From contig SVJQ01000006.1 in NCBI GenBank assembly GCA_015068905.1, forward strand, positions 1 to 64,000: a stretch of DNA of 64,000 nt, written 5' to 3'. This document shows, in pieces, positions 58,790-64,000 of the stretch; the first letter of the stretch is position 1, and every line of letters starts with the position of its first letter. The notes under the pieces are model-generated. The model did not search any database. It had not been told where the DNA came from and worked only from the letters and a program-made list of their open reading frames with translations. Both the position numbers and the translations under genes were made by a program. This stretch comes from Oscillospiraceae bacterium. GTDB lineage: Bacteria; Bacillota; Clostridia; UBA1381; UBA9506.

Positions 58790-61078
58790 TTATTCACTTA
58801 CTTCAATCTTGATTTTCCCATCGCAAACCGTTGCAAAAAGCTTTGAATGCTGAGGAATGTCACCCTTTAAAAGCATTTCAGCAATGGGGTTTTGAATCAG
58901 CTTCTCAATAGTTCTGCGAAGAGGACGGGCACCATATTTCGGGTCATACCCTTCTTTTAAAACCAAAGCCTTAGCCTCATCAGAAATGGTGAAGATAATA
59001 TCACGGCTAAAGAGCTCTTCTGCCAAGTCGAAAATCATCAAATCAACAATCTTGGTCAGTTCTGCTTCGGTTAACTGATTAAAGAGAACAATCTCGTCAA
59101 TTCTGTTTAAGAACTCCGGACGGAAGATGTCACGCAGGGCACTTTGCACCTTGTTCTTAATGGATTCATTTTCCGTCTTGTTAAAGCCATAGCTTGAATT
59201 TTTCAAATCCGATCCGGCGTTAGAGGTCATAATAATGATGGTGTTTTCAAAATTCACGATTCTGCCGTGACTGTCTGCTACACGGCCGTCATCTAAAATC
59301 TGCAACAGAATGTTAAACACATCCTGATGGGCCTTTTCAATTTCGTCAAGCAGAATGATAGAATAAGGCTTTCTGCGGACTTTTTCCGTCAGCTGACCTG
59401 CTTCGTCATAGCCAACATATCCCGGCGGTGCACCAATGAGCTTTGAAACGGTGTGTTTTTCCATATATTCAGACATATCCACACGAATCATGGCTTCTTC
59501 ATTGTCAAACATGATTTTAGCCAGGGTTTTGGCAAGCTCGGTTTTCCCCACACCGGTAGGACCGACAAACACAAAGGAAACCGGTCTTCTTACCTTTGAA
59601 AGACGGGCGCGGTTTCTGCGAATCGCCTGAGAAATCAGGCTGACAGCCTCTTCTTGACCAATCACACGCTGATGGATGCGATTTTCTAAATCTAAAAGCT
59701 TCGCACTTTCCGCCTCTGTAATGCTCTTAACCGGGATTTTTGTCCAGTCTTCAATAACTGCCGCTACATCCTCAACTGTCAAAGTCTTATCAAGTGCCGG
59801 GGTGTCAATTTTGTTGATTTCTTCAATCAGCATGCACTCTTTAGCCTTCAATTCTGCGGCTTTCTGATAATCTTCTGTAGAATCGCTTGAAACTGCGTCA
59901 TCCTTCTCCATCTGCACCTGACGCAGCTGTTCATTAAGCTGCATCAGCTTAATTAAATCCTGATTGTTAAGATTTGCTTTCGAGCCTGCCTCATCAATCA
60001 CGTCAATGGCCTTATCAGGCAGAAAGCGGTCTGTGATATACCGCTCAGACATAAGCACCGCCTGACGGATAACATCGTCAGAAATTTTTACACGGTGATA
60101 GGATTCATAATAGTCACGAATACCCTTTAAAATACCGATAGAATCCTCTATTGAAGGCTCGTCAACCATAACAGGCTGAAAACGACGTTCTAGCGCCGCA
60201 TCTTTTTCAATATGCTTTCTGTATTCATTTAAGGTGGTTGCGCCAATCACCTGCACATCACCACGGGCTAAAGCCGGTTTTAAAATGTTAGCGGCGCTCA
60301 TGGCACCCTCGGCATCACCGGCACCCACAATGTTGTGAAGCTCATCAATGACCAAAATGACATTGCCAAGCTCTTTTGCCTCTTCCAAAATCTTTTTCAG
60401 GCGTGCCTCAAACTGACCACGGAACTGTGTTCCTGCCACAATGGCAGTAAAGTCAAGCAGATAAATATCCTTATTAAACAGCTTCGCCGGTACCTGTCTT
60501 TCGGCAATTCTCACAGCTAAGCCCTCTGCAATAGCCGTTTTACCAACACCGGGCTCACCCAGCAAAACGGGGTTATTTTTTGAACGACGGTTTAAAATCT
60601 GAATCACGCGGCTGATTTCACTATCTCTACCTATAATGCGGTCAATCAGGTTATTTTTCGCTTTCGCTGTTAAATTGGTACCATAGGTATCAATCAAACG
60701 CTTTTGCTCTTTTTTCTTCTTTTTGGTTGCGGTCTGGGTGCCACCTTTGCCTTCAAAGGGCGGATTTGCATCCAGAGAGTCGCCCCCTTGTCCAAAAGCG
60801 CCGGGCATTTCACCCATCATCATAAGGGGGGACATAAAGTCTTCGCCATCCATACCCTCTTCACCAAACTGGCTCATAAATTCATTCACGCCGGAGCTTA
60901 AGGCGTCTGCCTGTTCAGGGGTGATGCCCATTTCTTTCAGCACATCATCCACCGGTGCAAGTCCCAGTTCTCTGACGCAATTAATGCAATAACCCTCGGT
61001 TGTTTCTGTCCGGTTTACAGGGTCAAGCTTCTTTATAAAAACGACTGCTGCGTTTTTTTTACAATTCACACATAACAT
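58790..61078 (-). CDS. clpE: ClpE-type AAA+ unfoldase
   Basis: 762 residues. The N-terminal zinc finger (Cys3, Cys6, Cys31, Cys34) is the ClpE hallmark, followed by a UVR/linker-like Gly/Met/Lys-rich region (about 50-130). AAA domain 1 (Walker A GEPGVGKT), a middle helical domain and AAA domain 2 (GPTGVGKT) complete it, giving the Hsp100 plan. It probably feeds ClpP. Starts at ATG 61076-61078; a TTG at 61087 is an alternative. No CtsR box (GGTCAAA repeat) was seen upstream. Confidence 0.93.
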   Translation of the reverse strand: MLCVNCKKNAAVVFIKKLDPVNRTETTEGYCINCVRELGLAPVDDVLKEMGITPEQADALSSGVNEFMSQFGEEGMDGEDFMSPLMMMGEMPGAFGQGGDSLDANPPFEGKGGTQTATKKKKKEQKRLIDTYGTNLTAKAKNNLIDRIIGRDSEISRVIQILNRRSKNNPVLLGEPGVGKTAIAEGLAVRIAERQVPAKLFNKDIYLLDFTAIVAGTQFRGQFEARLKKILEEAKELGNVILVIDELHNIVGAGDAEGAMSAANILKPALARGDVQVIGATTLNEYRKHIEKDAALERRFQPVMVDEPSIEDSIGILKGIRDYYESYHRVKISDDVIRQAVLMSERYITDRFLPDKAIDVIDEAGSKANLNNQDLIKLMQLNEQLRQVQMEKDDAVSSDSTEDYQKAAELKAKECMLIEEINKIDTPALDKTLTVEDVAAVIEDWTKIPVKSITEAESAKLLDLENRIHQRVIGQEEAVSLISQAIRRNRARLSKVRRPVSFVFVGPTGVGKTELAKTLAKIMFDNEEAMIRVDMSEYMEKHTVSKLIGAPPGYVGYDEAGQLTEKVRRKPYSIILLDEIEKAHQDVFNILLQILDDGRVADSHGRIVNFENTIIIMTSNAGSDLKNSSYGFNKTENESIKNKVQSALRDIFRPEFLNRIDEIVLFNQLTEAELTKIVDLMIFDLAEELFSRDIIFTISDEAKALVLKEGYDPKYGARPLRRTIEKLIQNPIAEMLLKGDIPQHSKLFATVCDGKIKIEVSE

Positions 61079-61112
61079 GGTTCTCAACTCACTTTATAAT
61101 TTTACTGAGGTT

Positions 61113-61141
61113 ATTATAACATAAAAGAGCGTATATATAAA
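61113..61141 (-). promoter_or_regulatory. Promoter of clpE
   Basis: Minus strand TTTATA (61136-61141), 17-bp spacer, TATAAT (61113-61118). The -35 is only 4 of 6. Confidence 0.5.
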
Positions 61142-61190
61142 GAGATTTCTAAAAAAATTTACATTATTGAAATAAATTTCGATTAAAGAC

Positions 61191-61219
61191 TTGAAAAAAC
61201 ATATTTGTTGATGTATAAT
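61191..61219 (+). promoter_or_regulatory. Sigma-A promoter of amino-acid ABC importer
   Basis: TTGAAA (61191-61196), 17-bp spacer, TATAAT (61214-61219). AGGAGG precedes the ATG at 61268. Confidence 0.82.
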
Positions 61220-61267
61220 TATTCATTGGAAAGAAATTTCCGACAAAATTTTAGGAGGCAAATAAAA

Positions 61268-62020
61268 ATGAAACACATTAAAATTTTAAGCTTAATTCTG
61301 GCGGTTGTTATGGTCGCAGCAATGCTTGGTGCTTGCTCCGGCAAAACAACTGAAAAAGAAGTACTCACAATGGGTACCAACGCAGCATTCCCTCCCTACG
61401 AGTTCGTTGACGAAAACAACAAAGTAGCTGGTATCGATGCTGAAATCGCAGCAGCTGTTGCTGAAAAACTCGGTATGGAATTAGAGATTAAAGATATGGC
61501 ATTTGATTCTTTAATCACTGCAGTATCTTCCGGTTCCATCGACGTGGTTTTAGCAGGTATGACTGTAACACCCGAGCGTGAAGAATCTGTTAACTTCTCT
61601 GATTCTTATGCAACAGGTATTCAGGTTGTTATCGTTAAAGAAGATTCTCCCATTGCTACAATCGATGATTTAGCAGACAAGAAAATCGGTGTTCAGACCG
61701 GTACTACCGGTGACATCTATTGTGCAGGCGACTACGGTGAAGATGCTGTTGCTCGTTATGACAACGGTGCTTTAGCAGTAGCTGCTCTGCAGAACGGTCA
61801 GGTTGACTGCGTTGTTATTGACAACGAACCCGCAAAAGCTTTTGTTGCAGCTAACGAAGGTCTGAAAATCTTAGATACCGAATATATCACCGAAAACTAT
61901 GCAGCAGCAATCGCAAAAGACAACACTGAATTACTTGAAAAATTCAACAAGGCTTTGGCCGAACTCAAAGCAGAAGGCAAGCTTGACGAAATTATCGCAA
62001 AATACATTAAAGCTGAGTAA
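61268..62020 (+). CDS. Polar amino-acid ABC transporter substrate-binding lipoprotein
   Basis: 250 residues. The signal peptide ends in lipobox LGAC (Cys24), so it is a membrane-anchored binding protein. The family 3 solute-binding fold runs FPPYEFVDENNKVAGIDAEIAAAVAEKLG, then MTVTPEREESVNFSDSY and VGVQTGTTG. Specificity (Glu/Gln, Arg or Cys) is not settled by the sequence. It is first gene of a binding protein-permease-ATPase operon. Confidence 0.94.
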   Translation: MKHIKILSLILAVVMVAAMLGACSGKTTEKEVLTMGTNAAFPPYEFVDENNKVAGIDAEIAAAVAEKLGMELEIKDMAFDSLITAVSSGSIDVVLAGMTVTPEREESVNFSDSYATGIQVVIVKEDSPIATIDDLADKKIGVQTGTTGDIYCAGDYGEDAVARYDNGALAVAALQNGQVDCVVIDNEPAKAFVAANEGLKILDTEYITENYAAAIAKDNTELLEKFNKALAELKAEGKLDEIIAKYIKAE

Positions 62021-62040
62021 TGATACCCTACATGCACTTT

Positions 62041-62068
62041 AAAGGGGCGATTGAACATCGTCCCTTTT
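62041..62068 (+). terminator. Attenuating hairpin between binding protein and permease genes
   Basis: 11-bp stem AAAGGGGCGAT / ATCGTCCCTTT (one G-U pair), 5-nt loop, and only a short U-tract (TACTATATT). It probably lowers expression of the membrane parts relative to the binding protein. Confidence 0.6.
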
Positions 62069-62093
62069 ACTATATTAAGAAAGGGGCAAGCAA

Positions 62094-62870
62094 ATGACTG
62101 TTTTAACATTTGCTAACTGGATTGCAGAGGCGCCAAGCTGGATACTCACACTACCCAAATGGTTGCAGCAAATCATTTTCCAGTTATATCAGGTTTTTGT
62201 ATACGAAAACCGCTGGCAGTTCTTTACTGACGGTCTTATAACCACTTTTGCAGTAACAATCGGCGCTCTTATTATTGGTATAATAATAGGTATGATTGTT
62301 GCTCTGATTCGAACCACGCATGATAGTGCATCCGGCAAACCGAGTATCATTTTGCGCGTATTAAACACAATTTGCAAGGTATATGTTACTGTACTTCGTG
62401 GTACACCACTGATGGTACAACTTTTGATTATGGGCTTTGTTGTTATGGTACCCAAAAGCTCTGCACAAACAACTTTTTGTGCTATTTTAACCCTTGGTAT
62501 CAACTCTGGCGCATATGTTGCTGAAATTGCTCGCTCCGGTATTATGTCTATCAATGCAGGTCAGTCAGAAGCCGGCAGAAGCCTTGGGCTTAACTATGTA
62601 CAAACAATGTGGTATATCATTCTGCCGCAGGCATTTAAAAACATTTTACCTGCCTTAGGCAACGAGCTTATAGCACTTCTGAAAGAGACCTCTCTTGTAA
62701 CGGTCATTGCTCTGCAAGATGTAACAAAAGCTGCACAGGTTATCGTCAGCAAAACCTATACCGCTGTCATTCCGTACATTAGTCTGGCTGCCATTTATCT
62801 TGTGTTAGTTATGATCCTGACAAAACTACTTGCACTTTTAGAAGGGAGGATGCGTAAAGGTGAACGATAA
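62094..62870 (+). CDS. Polar amino-acid ABC transporter permease
   Basis: 258 residues, about five to six membrane helices. The HisM/GlnP signatures [11 protein letters not shown] and the EAA loop [37 protein letters not shown] are clear. It probably homodimerises, as only one permease gene is present. Ribosome site AAAGGGG. It overlaps the ATPase gene by 11 bp. Confidence 0.95.
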   Translation: MTVLTFANWIAEAPSWILTLPKWLQQIIFQLYQVFVYENRWQFFTDGLITTFAVTIGALIIGIIIGMIVALIRTTHDSASGKPSIILRVLNTICKVYVTVLRGTPLMVQLLIMGFVVMVPKSSAQTTFCAILTLGINSGAYVAEIARSGIMSINAGQSEAGRSLGLNYVQTMWYIILPQAFKNILPALGNELIALLKETSLVTVIALQDVTKAAQVIVSKTYTAVIPYISLAAIYLVLVMILTKLLALLEGRMRKGER

Positions 62871-63600
62871 TGTCATTATTAAAACAAACAACCTTTGTAA
62901 ATATTATGGTGATACCATTCACGCTTTAGATGGCGTTACGACCGAAATTAAAAAAGGTGAAGTTGTTGTTATCATCGGTCCTTCCGGTTCCGGTAAGTCT
63001 ACCTTTCTCCGTTCTCTTAATTTGCTTGAACGCCCCACATCGGGTGAAATTTACTTTGAGGGTATCGACATCACCAACCCCAAAACAAACATTAACATAC
63101 ACAGACAAAAGATGGGTATGGTGTTTCAGCAGTTTAACCTTTTCCCTCATATGACAGTTCTGAAAAACCTGACGCTGGCACCGCTGAAGCTTTTGAAAAA
63201 AGACAAAGACGAAATTGAAAAAAAGGCTATGGAGCTGTTAGAACGTGTTGGTTTAGGCGACAGAGCAAATGCATACCCCGAACAGTTATCCGGTGGACAA
63301 AAGCAGCGTGTTGCCATTGTTCGCGCTCTTTGTATGGACCCCGAGGTTATGCTCTTTGACGAGCCCACCTCCGCCTTAGACCCAGAGATGGTCGGCGAGG
63401 TTTTAGAGGTTATGAAGAATCTTGCTGAAAGTGGTATGACCATGGCAATCGTCACCCACGAAATGGGCTTTGCCCGTGAGGTTGCCAGCCGTATTATCTT
63501 TATGGACGAAGGTCAGATTGTTGAAGAAGGTTCACCAAGCGACATCTTTGATAATCCCAAAAACCCGAGAACACAGTCTTTCTTAAGTAAAATATTATAA
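62860..63600 (+). CDS. Polar amino-acid ABC transporter ATP-binding protein
   Basis: 246 residues, starting at GTG (62860) with GGGAGG upstream. Walker [10 protein letters not shown], signature [14 protein letters not shown], Walker [22 protein letters not shown] and H-loop VTHEMGFA match GlnQ/ArtP ATPases. It drives uptake of the amino acid bound by the lipoprotein at 61268. Confidence 0.97.
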   Translation: MNDNVIIKTNNLCKYYGDTIHALDGVTTEIKKGEVVVIIGPSGSGKSTFLRSLNLLERPTSGEIYFEGIDITNPKTNINIHRQKMGMVFQQFNLFPHMTVLKNLTLAPLKLLKKDKDEIEKKAMELLERVGLGDRANAYPEQLSGGQKQRVAIVRALCMDPEVMLFDEPTSALDPEMVGEVLEVMKNLAESGMTMAIVTHEMGFAREVASRIIFMDEGQIVEEGSPSDIFDNPKNPRTQSFLSKIL

Positions 63601-63605
63601 TGTAT

Positions 63606-63638
63606 AAAAAAGCCTGCATCGCAGATGCAGGCTTTTTT
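63606..63638 (+). terminator. Intrinsic terminator of the amino-acid ABC operon
   Basis: Stem AAAGCCTGCATC / GATGCAGGCTTT, 3-nt loop, T6. Confidence 0.93.
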
Positions 63639-63654
63639 ATTAACCAAACGGCAA

Positions 63655-63696
63655 AAAACAGCATATGATATCACGAGGTGAATCATATGCTGTTTT
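63655..63696 (+). repeat. 15-bp perfect inverted repeat enclosing ribosome site and start codon
   Basis: AAAACAGCATATGAT (63655-63669) and ATCATATGCTGTTTT (63682-63696). Between them TCAC/GTGA also pair around a GAG triloop, leaving one bulged A (63670). The GAGGTG ribosome site (63675-63680) sits in the apical part and the ATG (63687-63689) in the 3' arm. Confidence 0.85.
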
Positions 63697-64000
63697 CTAT
63701 TTTAAAAGATTCTTTTATTCTTTTTTTGTTAATCTATGCCCTGCTATCTTTAGCAGAAAAACTCAGCATGGGGTTGGAGCATTTGTTCGAAAAGCCCCAG
63801 ACAAAGCTTTTGGCATATCAAATCATAGATATCCGTAACATTCCGACAGACAGGCTTGAAATGCCGTTAAAAAGCGCCCTAAAAGCCTCCGGAGGAAACG
63901 TTTTGCTTCTCACAGGGACCTTGTCTGCCGAAGCAGAACACATCGTTTATTCGCAGATACAAGGTGCAAATAATATACATATTACAAGCTGCGACCAATT
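63687..64000 (+). CDS. Membrane-anchored protein, N-terminal part, cut by window edge
   Basis: 104 codons open to the right edge. The N-terminus is one membrane helix (residues 4-22), then a soluble segment beginning with charged residues and containing NVLLLTGTLSAEAEHIV. GAGGTG is 6 nt before the ATG. I do not recognise the family from this piece. Its start region lies in the hairpin described separately. Confidence 0.6.
   Translation, partial: MLFSILKDSFILFLLIYALLSLAEKLSMGLEHLFEKPQTKLLAYQIIDIRNIPTDRLEMPLKSALKASGGNVLLLTGTLSAEAEHIVYSQIQGANNIHITSCDQ

Noticed and set aside
61079-61200. CtsR operator upstream of clpE
   Set aside because: No GGTCAAA tandem repeat is present in the divergent region between clpE and the binding-protein gene.

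Overview
The window is a stretch of chromosome from a spore-forming, low-to-moderate GC member of the Bacillota, most probably an uncultured Clostridia lineage. Support comes from spoIIP and spoVAD, a PyrR-attenuated pyr operon, an S-layer-homology (SLH) protein, a type III glutamine synthetase, a paired M16 peptidase locus, strong GGAGG ribosome sites and consensus sigma-A promoters. Nearly all of it is core chromosome. I saw no IS element, prophage, CRISPR array, rRNA or tRNA gene.

Layout. 1-6245 (minus): F-type ATP synthase operon atpI-B-E-F-H-A-G-D, with atpD running off the left edge. Its c subunit has the sodium-type ion site with a second carboxylate. 6491-8324 (plus): three paralogous zinc-ribbon membrane proteins, each behind its own near-perfect promoter, with a DUF2752 gene between the first two. 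8386-17546 (minus): lipoprotein, dtd, a family 3 glycosidase, an ion-transporter-superfamily permease, a GGDEF protein, a SleB-type cell-wall hydrolase, a solitary PD-(D/E)XK nuclease, a C69 peptidase and a HAD phosphatase. 17610-28306 (minus): tsf-rpsB, ftsX-ftsE behind a PucR/CdaR-like regulator, rpoD-dnaG, an HD-domain dNTPase and typA. 28378-36571 (minus): pyrR-pyrB-pyrC-pyrF-carA-carB behind a PyrR-binding loop and terminator. 36594-38983 (minus): an orphan PqqD / S26-type peptidase / ABC exporter cassette. 39146-42324 (plus): SLH protein, nth, tlyA. 42358-54256 (minus): amidohydrolase, glnN, lgt, M16 pair, rsmI, trmN6-like, recR, a degenerate homocysteine-methyltransferase-fold protein, a DUF4340 protein and birA. 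54399-57556: convergent spoIIP and spoVAD, a tetrahydrofolate riboswitch with folT, and a 44-residue Asn/Gln-rich ORF. 57597-61078 (minus): a beta-lactamase-fold hydrolase and clpE. 61268-64000 (plus): a polar amino-acid ABC importer, then a truncated membrane protein whose start codon lies in a long RNA hairpin.

How the genes fit together. The pyr operon makes UMP precursors under UMP/PyrR attenuation, but its CarA has lost both the catalytic Cys and the catalytic His of the glutaminase triad. Carbamoyl phosphate is therefore predicted to come from free ammonia. The ATP synthase is predicted to couple to sodium. The most unusual items are the CarA active-site loss, the PqqD/peptidase/exporter cassette without a visible precursor or maturase, the Zn-ligand-less MetH-like protein, the Asn/Gln-rich mini-protein and the start-codon hairpin at the right edge. 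None needs a mobile origin; only the PD-(D/E)XK gene looks AT-richer than its surroundings, judged by eye on sampled lines.
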